Shown here: positions 31,571 to 40,439 of the stretch, piece after piece | Position numbering within the stretch: position 1 is the stretch's first letter | Layout: the number at the start of each line of letters is the position of its first letter | Assembly (NCBI GenBank): GCA_021647405.1 | Contig: JAKIUU010000004.1 | Span: 54,019-118,018, forward strand | DNA length: 64,000 nucleotides | DNA from: Flavobacteriaceae bacterium | GTDB taxonomy: Bacteria > Bacteroidota > Bacteroidia > Flavobacteriales > Flavobacteriaceae | Direction: 5' to 3' | Notes under the pieces: generated by a model | The model's database searches: none | The model's input: the letters and a program-made list of their open reading frames with translations, nothing else | Told to the model about the DNA's origin: nothing | Translations under genes and position numbers: made by a program

Positions 31571-34417
31571 TTATTTGCTTAAATACATTTTTCGTCTAGA
31601 GTATAACTCATAGAACTGGTCGTCTTTTAAGTCATCAATAAACAAAATGCTTTCTCCTGTCGATTTCATCTCAGGCCCCAAATTTTTATTTACATTTGGA
31701 AATTTATCAAACGAAAATACAGGCTGTTTAATAGCAAACCCTTTTAGTTTTGGGTTGAAATTAAAATCCTTTACCTTGTGTGTGCCCAACATTACTTTAG
31801 TAGCATAGTTTACGTAAGGTTCGTTATAAGCTTTTGAAATAAAAGGAACTGTTCTAGAGGCTCTTGGGTTGGCTTCAATAATATAAACAACATCGTCTTT
31901 TATAGCAAATTGTATGTTTATCAAGCCAACTGTTTTAAGCGCTTTGGCAATTCTTACAGTATGGTCTTTTAATTGTTGCATCACAAACTCGCCCAAATTA
32001 AAAGGGGGTAAGGTGGCATTAGAATCGCCAGAGTGAACACCGCAAGGCTCAATATGTTCCATGATTCCAATAATATAAACATCTTTTCCGTCGCAAATGG
32101 CATCGGCTTCGGCCTCTATAGCGCCATCTAAATAACGGTCTAATAGAAGCACATTATTTGGTATTTTTCGCAAAATATTAACCACATGCTTTTCAAGTTC
32201 GTCTTTGTTAATTACTATTTTCATTCCTTGACCACCCAGTACATAAGAAGGTCTTATTAAGATAGGAAAATCTAGTTTGTCAGCAATCAAAAGGGCTTCT
32301 TCAGCAGATGTGGCGGTACCAAATTCTGGATATGGAATTTTTAAGTCTTTAAGTAATTCAGAAAAACGGCCACGGTCTTCTGCCAAATCTAGGGCTTCAA
32401 AACTGGTACCAATTATTTTGACACCGTATTTCTCTAATTTTTCGGATAGCTTTAAAGCCGTCTGACCCCCAAGTTGAACAATAACACCTTCGGGTTTTTC
32501 ATGCTGAATGATGTCAAAAATATGCTCCCAAAAAACAGGTTCAAAGTAGAGTTTGTCGGCAATATCAAAATCAGTTGAAACAGTTTCAGGATTACAGTTT
32601 ATCATGATGGTTTCGTAACCACATTCTTTAGCTGCCAAAATACCGTGTACACAGCAATAGTCGAATTCTATTCCTTGTCCAATTCTATTTGGCCCCGATC
32701 CCAACACAACTATCTTTTTTCTGTCGCTTACTACCGATTCATTTTCAACTGTTTCTATCCCGTTAAGGGTACTTTTGTTTTCGAAAGTGGAGTAGTAGTA
32801 AGGTGTTTGTGCATTAAATTCTGCCGCACATGTATCTACTAATTTATAAACACGGTTTATATTTAATTCTTGGCGTTTATTGTATACATGACTTTCTAAA
32901 CAGCCCAGCATATGTGCAATTTGCCTGTCGCCATAACCTTTTTGCTTGGCTTCTAATAATAAGGGTTTTGGCAAGTTGTCTAGAGTGTGGTTAGAAATTT
33001 CTTTTTCGATTAGATAAAGAGACTCGTATTGTTTTAAAAACCAGAAGTCTATTTTTGTTAGTTCATGTATTTTTTGAAGTGACAAGCCCATTTTTATGGC
33101 ATCGTAGATAACAAAAACCCGATCCCAACTCGGATTGATAAGTTTGTCAACTATGGTATCGTAATCGTTATTTCCTTTGCCATCTGCACCAATACCATTG
33201 CGTTTTATTTCTAAAGATTGTGTGGCTTTGTGTAGGGCTTCCTGAAAAGAACGTCCAATAGCCATGACTTCACCAACCGATTTCATTTGAAGCCCTATAA
33301 CGCGTTCAGAACCTTTAAATTTATCAAAATTCCACCGCGGAATTTTAACGATTACATAATCTAGAGTAGGCTCAAAAAGCGCCGAAGTATTTTTAGTTAT
33401 CTGATTTTTAAGCTCGTCTAAATGATAACCAATGGCCAATTTTGAGGCGATTTTTGCGATGGGGTAACCTGTTGCTTTTGAAGCTAATGCCGAAGAACGC
33501 GACACTCTTGGATTTATTTCGATGGCAATAATTTCTTCTTTTTCGTCAGGACTCAGTGCAAATTGCACATTACAACCCCCTGCAAAATCGCCAATAGAGC
33601 GCATCATTTTAATGGCCATATCGCGCATGCGCTGGTAAGCAGTATCACTCAAAGTCATTGCTGGAGCTACAGTTATAGAATCGCCAGTATGAATACCCAT
33701 AGGATCCATATTTTCTATGGTACATATAATGATAACATTATCATTTTTGTCGCGTAAAAGCTCTAGTTCGTATTCTTTCCAACCCAGTAAAGCTTTATCT
33801 ATCAATACTTCATGAATAGGTGAAGCTTCTAACCCACGTTCTAAAAGATTGCCAAAATCTTCTTTTTCGTAAACAATAGAAGCCCCTGTACCTCCTAAAG
33901 TGAACGAAGGTCTGATAACCAATGGGAAACCAAATTCTTGGGCAATTTCTTTACCTTGCAAAAAGGATGTGGCTGTTTTACTAGGTGCTTGCGCAATACC
34001 TATGCTATTCATCAGTTTTCTAAACTGTTCGCGATCTTCAGTAATATTAATGGCTTTGATGTCTACGCCAATTATTTTGACGTTGAAATCATCCCAAATA
34101 CCTTTCTCTTCAGCTTCAATACATAAATTTAAAGCTGTTTGGCCACCCATAGTTGGCAATACAGCATCAATATTGTGCTTTTTTAAGATATCAATAATAG
34201 ATTTTGTTGTTAACGGTTTTAAATAGACATGGTCTGCCATAGCAGGATCTGTCATTATGGTAGCCGGATTTGAATTTATTAAAATAACTTTAATTCCTTC
34301 TTCCCTTAAAGATTTTACAGCTTGTGTTCCAGAGTAGTCAAATTCGCAAGCTTGTCCAATAACAATTGGACCAGACCCTATAATTAAAACCGATTTTATT
34401 GAAGCGTCTTTTGGCAT
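31571..34417 (-). CDS. carB: Carbamoyl-phosphate synthase large subunit
   Basis: Synthesises carbamoyl phosphate from bicarbonate, ATP and glutamine-derived ammonia for pyrimidine and arginine synthesis; the small subunit CarA is not in the window. Two ATP-grasp halves are present: residues 1-~400 (SVLIIGSGPIVIGQACEFDY, RPSFTLGGTGASIV) and ~570-930 (VVLGSGPNRIGQGIEFDYCC, RPSYVLGGQGMKIV), joined by the oligomerisation domain. At 948 residues it is about 120 shorter than E. coli CarB and stops soon after GPEMKSTGES, so the C-terminal MGS allosteric domain (UMP/ornithine binding) is missing. This shorter form appears usual in flavobacteria. Single gene. Confidence 0.95.
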   Translation of the reverse strand: MPKDASIKSVLIIGSGPIVIGQACEFDYSGTQAVKSLREEGIKVILINSNPATIMTDPAMADHVYLKPLTTKSIIDILKKHNIDAVLPTMGGQTALNLCIEAEEKGIWDDFNVKIIGVDIKAINITEDREQFRKLMNSIGIAQAPSKTATSFLQGKEIAQEFGFPLVIRPSFTLGGTGASIVYEKEDFGNLLERGLEASPIHEVLIDKALLGWKEYELELLRDKNDNVIIICTIENMDPMGIHTGDSITVAPAMTLSDTAYQRMRDMAIKMMRSIGDFAGGCNVQFALSPDEKEEIIAIEINPRVSRSSALASKATGYPIAKIASKLAIGYHLDELKNQITKNTSALFEPTLDYVIVKIPRWNFDKFKGSERVIGLQMKSVGEVMAIGRSFQEALHKATQSLEIKRNGIGADGKGNNDYDTIVDKLINPSWDRVFVIYDAIKMGLSLQKIHELTKIDFWFLKQYESLYLIEKEISNHTLDNLPKPLLLEAKQKGYGDRQIAHMLGCLESHVYNKRQELNINRVYKLVDTCAAEFNAQTPYYYSTFENKSTLNGIETVENESVVSDRKKIVVLGSGPNRIGQGIEFDYCCVHGILAAKECGYETIMINCNPETVSTDFDIADKLYFEPVFWEHIFDIIQHEKPEGVIVQLGGQTALKLSEKLEKYGVKIIGTSFEALDLAEDRGRFSELLKDLKIPYPEFGTATSAEEALLIADKLDFPILIRPSYVLGGQGMKIVINKDELEKHVVNILRKIPNNVLLLDRYLDGAIEAEADAICDGKDVYIIGIMEHIEPCGVHSGDSNATLPPFNLGEFVMQQLKDHTVRIAKALKTVGLINIQFAIKDDVVYIIEANPRASRTVPFISKAYNEPYVNYATKVMLGTHKVKDFNFNPKLKGFAIKQPVFSFDKFPNVNKNLGPEMKSTGESILFIDDLKDDQFYELYSRRKMYLSK

Positions 34418-34494
34418 GGTATTTATTTATTGCAAATATTTAAAAATATAATTTGTAAAGAAACATTATGTGTAATAAGTTATCAAAAAGATAT

Positions 34495-34526
34495 AAAAAA
34501 AGGTGTTACTAATAAAAGTAACACCT
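34495..34526 (-). terminator. Terminator of rpmH
   Basis: AGGTGTTACT (34501-34510) pairs with AGTAACACCT (34517-34526); on the minus strand it is followed by six or more T residues. It lies 26 bp beyond the rpmH stop. Confidence 0.9.
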
Positions 34527-34551
34527 CTTGGTATATTATAAAAAACAGTCA

Positions 34552-34710
34552 CTATTTTTTTGGACTTGGTTCTGAGGATACACTTACTTTAGCTCTGCCT
34601 TTAGCACGTCTTCTTGCCAAGACTTTTCTGCCGCTTACACTAGCCATACGTTCTCTAAAACCGTGTTTGTTATTTCTTTTCCTTCTCGATGGTTGGTATG
34701 TTCTTTTCAT
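34552..34710 (-). CDS. rpmH: Large ribosomal subunit protein bL34
   Basis: 52 residues, reading from ATG at 34710: [20 protein letters not shown], then [20 protein letters not shown], and a short [12 protein letters not shown] tail, ending with TAG at 34552-34554. The N-terminal [16 protein letters not shown] and the [13 protein letters not shown] core are diagnostic for bL34. The gene is not beside rnpA/dnaA as in many bacteria but between carB and an SDR gene. It has a textbook promoter at 34759-34788 and a strong terminator, so it is an independent unit. Confidence 0.97.
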   Translation of the reverse strand: MKRTYQPSRRKRNNKHGFRERMASVSGRKVLARRRAKGRAKVSVSSEPSPKK

Positions 34711-34758
34711 TTTACTATTATCTAATTAAAGCCTTAAAGGTTCACTAAAAAAGTTCGG

Positions 34759-34788
34759 CAAATATACAAAGAGTTTTATGTTTGACAA
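34759..34788 (-). promoter_or_regulatory. Consensus Bacteroidota housekeeping promoter for rpmH
   Basis: On the minus strand: TTG (34788-34786), exactly 19 bp, then TATATTTG (34766-34759), matching TTG-N19-TAnnTTTG. Start of transcription is expected near 34752, giving a ~40-nt leader. Confidence 0.82.
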
Positions 34789-34874
34789 GTATTTTCAATT
34801 AAAAAAATCTTAATTAAAAATAATATTATTTTCACAAATTAAAAGTTTATTTTTACAGCAATTAAAATATATTT

Positions 34875-35756
34875 ATGATGTATAACAAACCCATGTTAAA
34901 AGATAATGCCCTAAAAGGAAAAACCTATGTTGTTACTGGTGGTGGAAGTGGTTTGGGAAAAGCCATGAGTACTTATTTTTTGCAATTAGGAGCCAATGTG
35001 GTTATCTCTTCACGCAATTTTGAAAAACTTCAAAATACAGCAAATGAATTGGAAACAAAAACAGGCGGGAAGGTCTTACCTGTTCAATGCGATGTAAGGC
35101 ACTATGACCAAGTAAAAGCTATGTTAGCTAAAAGTGTAGCTACATTTGGTAAAGTGGATGGATTATTAAACAATGCTGCAGGTAATTTTATAAGCCCTAC
35201 AGAACGCCTATCGGCTAATGCCTTTGATACCGTTATTGACATTGTTTTAAAAGGAAGTAAAAATTGTACCCTTGCTTTTGGCAAGCATTGGATTGCAGAA
35301 AAACAAGACAGCGCCACTGTTTTAAATATTGTAACAACCTACGCTTGGACAGGTTCTGCTTATGTGGTACCATCGGCTACAGCCAAGGCCGGCGTATTGG
35401 CAATGACACGCTCACTTGCTGTAGAATGGGCTAAATATGGCATCAGAACAAATGCCATTGCACCAGGCCCTTTTCCTACAAAAGGTGCTTGGGACAGGCT
35501 TTTACCTGGCGATTTAAAAGATAAATTCGACATGAAAAAGAAGATTCCATTGCGTCGTGTAGGTGAACATCAAGAATTGGCCAATTTAGCCGCTTATTTG
35601 ATGAGTGATTTTTCTGCCTATATAAACGGAGAAGTTATTACCATTGATGGTGGCGAATGGTTACAAGGCGCAGGAGAATTTAATATGTTAGAGGCCATTC
35701 CACAAGAAATGTGGGACATGCTTGAAGTGATGATTCGTTCGAAAAAGAAAGCTTAA
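34875..35756 (+). CDS. SDR-family oxidoreductase, 2,4-dienoyl-CoA reductase-like
   Basis: 293-residue short-chain dehydrogenase. The Rossmann motif is VVTGGGSGLGKAMS (22-29 core) and the NNAAG-type motif is LLNNAAGNFISPTERLS. The classical catalytic YxxxK tyrosine is not present in the expected form (TGSAYVVPSATAKAGVLAMT gives S and K but the spacing of the DECR subfamily), and the C-terminus contains ITIDGGEWL. This pattern matches mitochondrial/peroxisomal-type 2,4-dienoyl-CoA reductases acting on unsaturated acyl-CoA in beta-oxidation. It is monocistronic with an ATG at 34875; a second ATG two codons in from the third cannot be excluded. Substrate assignment is by similarity. Confidence 0.82.
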   Translation: MMYNKPMLKDNALKGKTYVVTGGGSGLGKAMSTYFLQLGANVVISSRNFEKLQNTANELETKTGGKVLPVQCDVRHYDQVKAMLAKSVATFGKVDGLLNNAAGNFISPTERLSANAFDTVIDIVLKGSKNCTLAFGKHWIAEKQDSATVLNIVTTYAWTGSAYVVPSATAKAGVLAMTRSLAVEWAKYGIRTNAIAPGPFPTKGAWDRLLPGDLKDKFDMKKKIPLRRVGEHQELANLAAYLMSDFSAYINGEVITIDGGEWLQGAGEFNMLEAIPQEMWDMLEVMIRSKKKA

Positions 35757-35778
35757 AATTTAGAATTTAATCAGAAAA

Positions 35779-35795
35779 GTTAACACTGTTAACAC
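35779..35795 (+). promoter_or_regulatory. Direct/inverted repeat upstream of parA
   Basis: GTTAACAC occurs twice (35779-35786 and 35788-35795), separated by one base, and the whole also reads as an inverted repeat GTTAAC-ACT-GTTAAC. It lies 57 bp before parA and could be an autoregulatory operator. Confidence 0.35.
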
Positions 35796-35851
35796 AATAA
35801 TTCTTTGATAGGAATAGTGTATTTTCGCAACTTCAAAAAAACAAGAAATTA

Positions 35852-36622
35852 ATGGGAAAAATAATAGCCGTTGCCAATCAAAAAGGAGGCGTAGGAAAAA
35901 CAACAACTTCGCTAAATCTTGCAGCAGCACTGGGTGTTTTAGAAAAAAAAGTTTTGTTAATCGATGCCGATCCGCAAGCCAATGCTTCGTCTGGATTGGG
36001 TGTAGATATAGATAAGGTTACCAAAGGAACTTATCAGGTTTTAGAACTTGAAATACCTGCAAACGAAGCTGTAATTCCTACAAACTCTCCAAATGTTTCC
36101 ATCATGCCAGCCTGTATTGATTTGGTGGCTGTAGAAATTGAATTGATAGATACAGCAGACCGGGAATACATGCTTAAAAAAGCATTGCTTCCTATCAAAG
36201 ATGATTACGATTATATTATTATTGACTGTGCCCCATCACTTGGTTTGATAACACTTAATGCGCTTACAGCTGCCGACTCTGTTGTGATTCCTATTCAGTG
36301 TGAATATTTTGCTTTAGAAGGGTTGGGCAAATTGCTAAATACCATAAAAAGTGTGCAAAAAGTGCACAATGAAGCGCTGGATATTGAAGGCTTATTGCTC
36401 ACCATGTACGATTCGCGTTTGCGCTTATCAAATCAGGTGATTGAAGAAGTTAAAAAACATTTTCAGCACATGGTTTTTAAAACCATAATTCACCGCAATA
36501 CACGCTTGAGCGAAGCCCCTAGTTTTGGTGAGAGTATTATTGCTTACGATGCAACGAGCCGCGGTGCTGTAAATTATATTAATTTAGCGCACGAAATACT
36601 TAAAAAGAATACACATGGCTAA
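35852..36622 (+). CDS. parA: Chromosome-partitioning ATPase ParA (Soj)
   Basis: 256 residues. The deviant Walker A KGGVGKTT is at 11-18, the switch DADPQANASSGLG follows at about 40, and IIIDCAPSLGLITLNAL is at about 120. ATP-dependent DNA binding of ParA drives segregation of the origin region with ParB. The gene overlaps parB by 8 bp. The cluster parA-parB-DUF5683-dapB-lepB is a standard flavobacterial block. No parS site of the usual TGTTNCACGTGAAACA kind was found nearby. Confidence 0.96.
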   Translation: MGKIIAVANQKGGVGKTTTSLNLAAALGVLEKKVLLIDADPQANASSGLGVDIDKVTKGTYQVLELEIPANEAVIPTNSPNVSIMPACIDLVAVEIELIDTADREYMLKKALLPIKDDYDYIIIDCAPSLGLITLNALTAADSVVIPIQCEYFALEGLGKLLNTIKSVQKVHNEALDIEGLLLTMYDSRLRLSNQVIEEVKKHFQHMVFKTIIHRNTRLSEAPSFGESIIAYDATSRGAVNYINLAHEILKKNTHG

Positions 36623-37514
36623 AGCGACTAAAAAACAGGCATTGGGACGGGGCTTGTCGGCTATTTTAAAAACGGCTTCAGAATCAGAAATAAACGAATC
36701 GTTTGCAGTAAATAAAACAGCTGTTTTAGATACCATTATTGATGTTGAACTGGATAAAATTATTGAGAATCCATTTCAACCAAGAACCCATTTTAATGAA
36801 AAAGCACTGACTGAGTTAGCTGTTTCTATTCAAGAATTGGGTGTCATTCAGCCTATTACGGTAAGAAAAATAGCCCATAACAAATTTCAACTGGTGTCGG
36901 GCGAACGCCGTTTAAGAGCTTCAAAACAATTGGGATTAAAAACGATACCTACTTATATCAGGTTGGCCAATGACCAAGAAATGTTGGCCATGGCCTTGGT
37001 AGAAAACATCCAACGTAAAGATTTAGATCCCATAGAAATAGCTCTGTCATACCAACGTTTAATAGACGAAATAAATTTAACGCAAGAGCAATTGAGCAAA
37101 CGTGTGGGTAAAGAACGCTCAACGGTTACAAATTATTTACGCTTGTTAAAATTAGACCCAATAATTCAGACAGGAATGCGTGATGGTTTTATAAGTATGG
37201 GGCATGGAAGAGCGCTTATAAATGTAGAAAAGCAAGAAGACCAATTAAATATATACGAACAAATAGTTAAACTAAAACTTTCGGTTAGGCAAACTGAAGA
37301 TTTGGTTAGAAAAATAAAAAATGGCGGCAATATTTCAGCTTTAAAATCACAACAGATTAAAAAATCTGAGTTGGTATCTCAAATAGAATCTGATTTTGTA
37401 GCCCTTTTAGGAAAGGGTGTGTGTATTAAAACAAATGCTGCCGGAAAAGGAAAAATAGAAATTAAATTTTCTAACGAATCCGAATTAAATCGTTTAAAAA
37501 AATTATTGCTTTAA
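36615..37514 (+). CDS. parB: Chromosome-partitioning protein ParB (Spo0J)
   Basis: 299 residues. It has the N-terminal ParB/Srx CTPase domain with NPFQPRTHF and GERRLRAS (residues 96-103), ENIQRKDLDP (130-139), a helix-turn-helix at about 155-180 (LTQEQLSKRVGKERSTVTNY) for parS binding, and a C-terminal dimerisation region. The start overlaps parA (8 bp). ParB loads on parS, spreads and recruits ParA and SMC. Length is normal. Confidence 0.96.
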   Translation: MAKATKKQALGRGLSAILKTASESEINESFAVNKTAVLDTIIDVELDKIIENPFQPRTHFNEKALTELAVSIQELGVIQPITVRKIAHNKFQLVSGERRLRASKQLGLKTIPTYIRLANDQEMLAMALVENIQRKDLDPIEIALSYQRLIDEINLTQEQLSKRVGKERSTVTNYLRLLKLDPIIQTGMRDGFISMGHGRALINVEKQEDQLNIYEQIVKLKLSVRQTEDLVRKIKNGGNISALKSQQIKKSELVSQIESDFVALLGKGVCIKTNAAGKGKIEIKFSNESELNRLKKLLL

Positions 37515-38075
37515 ATGAAAAAAATATTTGTTTTATTTCTAATCTTTACCATGTCGGTATCAATGTTTGCGCAGAAAAAAAAATTGCGTAACAAGATTGA
37601 AATCGACACCATTTTTAGAGACGACTTAATCAATCCACTTTCGCCTTCAAAAGCTGCTTTTTACTCGGCTGTATTGCCAGGACTTGGGCAAGCCTACAAT
37701 AAAAAATATTGGAAAATTCCTCTTGTTTATGCTGCCATAGGGTCAAGTTCTTATTACTATTTTTTGAACAGCTCAGATTTTAAACAATACCGCAAAGCTT
37801 ATAAATTAAGATTGGCAGGTAAGCCAGATGAATTTTCAGGTCTCCTTTCTGATGATGGTTTAATCAGTGCTCAAAAAACATTTAAACGGAATCGTGATTT
37901 GTCTTTGTTTTTAACCTTGGCATTTTACGCTTTAAATATTGTTGAGGCCAATGTAGATGCCCATTTACAAGATAAACCAATTGATAATAGGGTTAGTTTT
38001 AGACCTAAAATAATTTATACATCAGACATCAGTAAACCTGTTTTTGGTATTTCGACAACTATAAATATAAATTAA
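37515..38075 (+). CDS. DUF5683 domain membrane-associated protein
   Basis: 186 residues with a signal peptide (about 1-18, ending MFAQ). It starts directly after the parB stop (TAAATG). The DUF5683 core is LSPSKAAFYSAVLPGLGQAY, NKKYWKIPLVYAAIGSSSYY (membrane segment), and a second hydrophobic segment SLFLTLAFYALNIVEANVDA. Function unknown; found at this place in many flavobacteria. Its stop codon is inside the first copy of a 23-bp tandem duplication leading into dapB. Confidence 0.85.
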   Translation: MKKIFVLFLIFTMSVSMFAQKKKLRNKIEIDTIFRDDLINPLSPSKAAFYSAVLPGLGQAYNKKYWKIPLVYAAIGSSSYYYFLNSSDFKQYRKAYKLRLAGKPDEFSGLLSDDGLISAQKTFKRNRDLSLFLTLAFYALNIVEANVDAHLQDKPIDNRVSFRPKIIYTSDISKPVFGISTTININ

Positions 38076-38108
38076 TATGAAAATAAAATATAAATTAATA
38101 TGAAAATA
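38063..38108 (+). repeat. Perfect 23-bp tandem duplication spanning DUF5683 stop and dapB start
   Basis: Positions 38063-38085 and 38086-38108 are identical. Each copy contains AATTAATATGAAAATA, so the first copy carries the DUF5683 stop and an extra ATG (38077), the second the dapB ATG (38100). The extra ATG opens an 8-codon ORF (MKIKYKLI) whose TGA (38101-38103) overlaps the dapB ATG. Confidence 0.9.
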
Positions 38109-38804
38109 GCACTGCTAGGATATGGCAAAATGGGAAAAGAAATTGAAAAAATTGCTTTAGAACGGGGCCATGCTATTGTTTCTAAATTGGATTTTGATAC
38201 CGAGAATTTTCAATTTAATAAGGCCGATGTAGCCATAGATTTTAGTGCGCCAAATGTAGCTTTCGGAAATGTGTCATTGGCGTTGACAAGTAATGTTCCA
38301 GTTGTTTCGGGCACTACAGGGTGGTTAGATAAATACGATGAGGCTGTTGCCATGTGTCACAAAAATAAAGGGGCCATGCTTTATGCCTCAAATTTTAGTT
38401 TGGGCGTTAATTTATTTTTCGATCTCAACATAAAACTTGCCAAATTAATGCGCCAACACAGCAGTTATAATGTGGCTATTGAAGAAACACATCACACACA
38501 AAAAAAAGATGCCCCAAGTGGTACGGCGATTAGTTTGGCCGAACAAATTATAGAGAACAGTACCAAAGAAAAATGGCTCTTAGAAGCATCATCCGATAAG
38601 GAGACAATCAATATTAAATCCAATCGTTTGCCTGATGTACCCGGAACACATTGGGTTAATTACACAAGCGAAGTCGACAAAATTTCTATTAAACACGAAG
38701 CCTATAGCCGCAAAGGATTTGCTTTGGGAGCCGTTTTAGCTGCCGAATGGATTGCTGGACGAGAGGGTGTTTTTAGTATGAAAGATGTGTTAAACATTGG
38801 TTAA
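38100..38804 (+). CDS. dapB: 4-hydroxy-tetrahydrodipicolinate reductase
   Basis: Second step of the diaminopimelate/lysine branch, NAD(P)H-dependent reduction in the cytosol. The Rossmann motif GYGKMGKEI is at 7-15, and the catalytic/substrate site is EETHHTQKKDAPSGTA (residues ~128-143, with H131/H132 and K136), completed by GTHWVNY. At 234 residues it is shorter than E. coli DapB (273), as in other Bacteroidota. Start chosen at the second ATG of the tandem duplication because the first ATG gives only an 8-codon peptide. Confidence 0.95.
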   Translation: MKIALLGYGKMGKEIEKIALERGHAIVSKLDFDTENFQFNKADVAIDFSAPNVAFGNVSLALTSNVPVVSGTTGWLDKYDEAVAMCHKNKGAMLYASNFSLGVNLFFDLNIKLAKLMRQHSSYNVAIEETHHTQKKDAPSGTAISLAEQIIENSTKEKWLLEASSDKETINIKSNRLPDVPGTHWVNYTSEVDKISIKHEAYSRKGFALGAVLAAEWIAGREGVFSMKDVLNIG

Positions 38805-38885
38805 AACACTTTTAAGTACACAATGTAATAGGCTTGAGTCTTGAAAATATTTTAACTTTACCAACTTTAAAGAAATTAATCAAAA

Positions 38886-40421
38886 ATGACACTTATACAA
38901 TTATTCTATTTTTTTCTTGCCGTTCAGGTTTTACATTTTTTAGGAACCTACAAGCTCTATGTAAAAGCAGGACGTCAAGCATGGGAAGCACTTATTCCTA
39001 TTTACAATGCGGTGGTACTCATGCAAATTATAAACCGCCCAAAATGGTGGGTGGCCTTACTGTTTGTGCCAATTATTAATTTATTGATGTTTCCAGTGGT
39101 ATGGGTAGAAACCATCCGCAGTTTCGGACACAATTCAAGCAAGGACACATGGTTGGCAATAGTAACTTTAGGCCTGTATGTATTTTATTTTAACTATGTG
39201 GATTCTGGCGATTATATTAAAGACCGCAGTTTAAAACCACGTACAAACACGGGTGAGTGGGTAAGCTCTATCGTATTTGCAATAGTAGCTGCCACTATGG
39301 TGCACACTTATTTTATGCAACCTTATACCATACCAACATCGTCTTTAGAAAAGTCACTTTTGGTAGGTGATTTTCTCTTTGTAAGTAAGTTTCATTATGG
39401 TGCAAGAACGCCAATGACACCTATTGCGGCTCCTATGGTACACGATACCTTGCCATTAATTGGTGTTAAATCGTATTTAAGCAAGCCACAACTGCCTTAT
39501 TTTAGATTTCCGGGATTACAGAGTATAAAACGCAACGATATCGTTGTATTTAATTGGCCTGCCGATACCGTTCAGCAGTTTTTTAAAACACCCGATCATA
39601 AAATTAGAAAACCCGTTGATAAAAAATCTAATTATGTAAAGCGTTGTGTGGGCATAGCGGGAGATACCTTAAGTGTTGTTAATGGTTATGTGTATATTAA
39701 TGGCAAACAGACTGTATTACCAGACCGTGCCAAGCCTCAGTTTAATTATACCGTTTACACGGATGGGCAACAGTTGAGCAAACGCTTTATTGAAGATCGT
39801 TATGGCTCAACTGAGTATGGACAATATCAAAACGGTAATTACCGCATCAATTTAACAGCCAATAATGCCAGACGCATTGCTAAAAATCCGCTAATAAAGA
39901 AAATTGAACGCGAATCTATTCCTAAAGGTGTTTTAGAAGATGTCTTTCCACACGATAGTAAGCTTACTTGGAATCGTGATTTCTTAGGGCCAATATATAT
40001 TCCTGAAAAAGGAAAAACAGTGGCAATAACCTTAGATAATTTACCATTTTACAATAAAATTATTGGCGAATACGAAAAGAATGATTTGAAAATCAAAGGC
40101 AATAGTATTTATATAAACGGAAAAATAGCCACGTCTTATACTTTTAAACAAAATTATTATTGGATGATGGGTGACAACAGAGACCACTCAGAAGACTCAC
40201 GTTATTGGGGCTTTGTGCCTTTTGACCACGTAGTCGGCAAGCCTGTTTTTATATGGATGAGTTGGAATTCTAATGGCAAAGGCCTAAATAAAGTACGTTG
40301 GGAACGGCTGTTTACTACCGTTGGCGGTAGTGGCAAACCCGTATCTTATTTCTATTATTTCTTAGGTTTTTTAGCCCTTTGGTTTGGATTTGATTTTTAC
40401 AGAAAGCGCGTTAAAAGTTAA
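38886..40421 (+). CDS. lepB: Signal peptidase I, enlarged Bacteroidota type
   Basis: Cleaves signal peptides of exported proteins at the periplasmic face. Membrane helices lie at about 3-22, 38-52, 56-75, 88-106 and 127-142. Catalytic serine S153 is in YTIPTSSLEKSL and the general base K252 is in YVKRCVGIAGDTL. The late box reads MMGDNRDHSEDSRYWGFVP, and a final helix (about 485-505) closes the protein. 511 residues is much longer than typical LepB because of extra N-terminal helices and an insertion of roughly 150 residues (about 270-430) between boxes D and E. An internal frame at 38834 is only a shadow. Confidence 0.93.
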   Translation: MTLIQLFYFFLAVQVLHFLGTYKLYVKAGRQAWEALIPIYNAVVLMQIINRPKWWVALLFVPIINLLMFPVVWVETIRSFGHNSSKDTWLAIVTLGLYVFYFNYVDSGDYIKDRSLKPRTNTGEWVSSIVFAIVAATMVHTYFMQPYTIPTSSLEKSLLVGDFLFVSKFHYGARTPMTPIAAPMVHDTLPLIGVKSYLSKPQLPYFRFPGLQSIKRNDIVVFNWPADTVQQFFKTPDHKIRKPVDKKSNYVKRCVGIAGDTLSVVNGYVYINGKQTVLPDRAKPQFNYTVYTDGQQLSKRFIEDRYGSTEYGQYQNGNYRINLTANNARRIAKNPLIKKIERESIPKGVLEDVFPHDSKLTWNRDFLGPIYIPEKGKTVAITLDNLPFYNKIIGEYEKNDLKIKGNSIYINGKIATSYTFKQNYYWMMGDNRDHSEDSRYWGFVPFDHVVGKPVFIWMSWNSNGKGLNKVRWERLFTTVGGSGKPVSYFYYFLGFLALWFGFDFYRKRVKS

Positions 40422-40439
40422 CACAATTAGGTTTTAAAA

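Noticed and set aside
34430..34729. Plus-strand 99-residue frame
   Set aside because: Runs opposite the rpmH gene, which is certain, and crosses its terminator.
35757..35851. parS site near parAB
   Set aside because: No TGTTNCACGTGAAACA-like palindrome found; only the GTTAACAC repeat is present.
38834..39079. Alternative frame at the start of lepB
   Set aside because: Overlaps the conserved LepB N-terminal helices in another frame.
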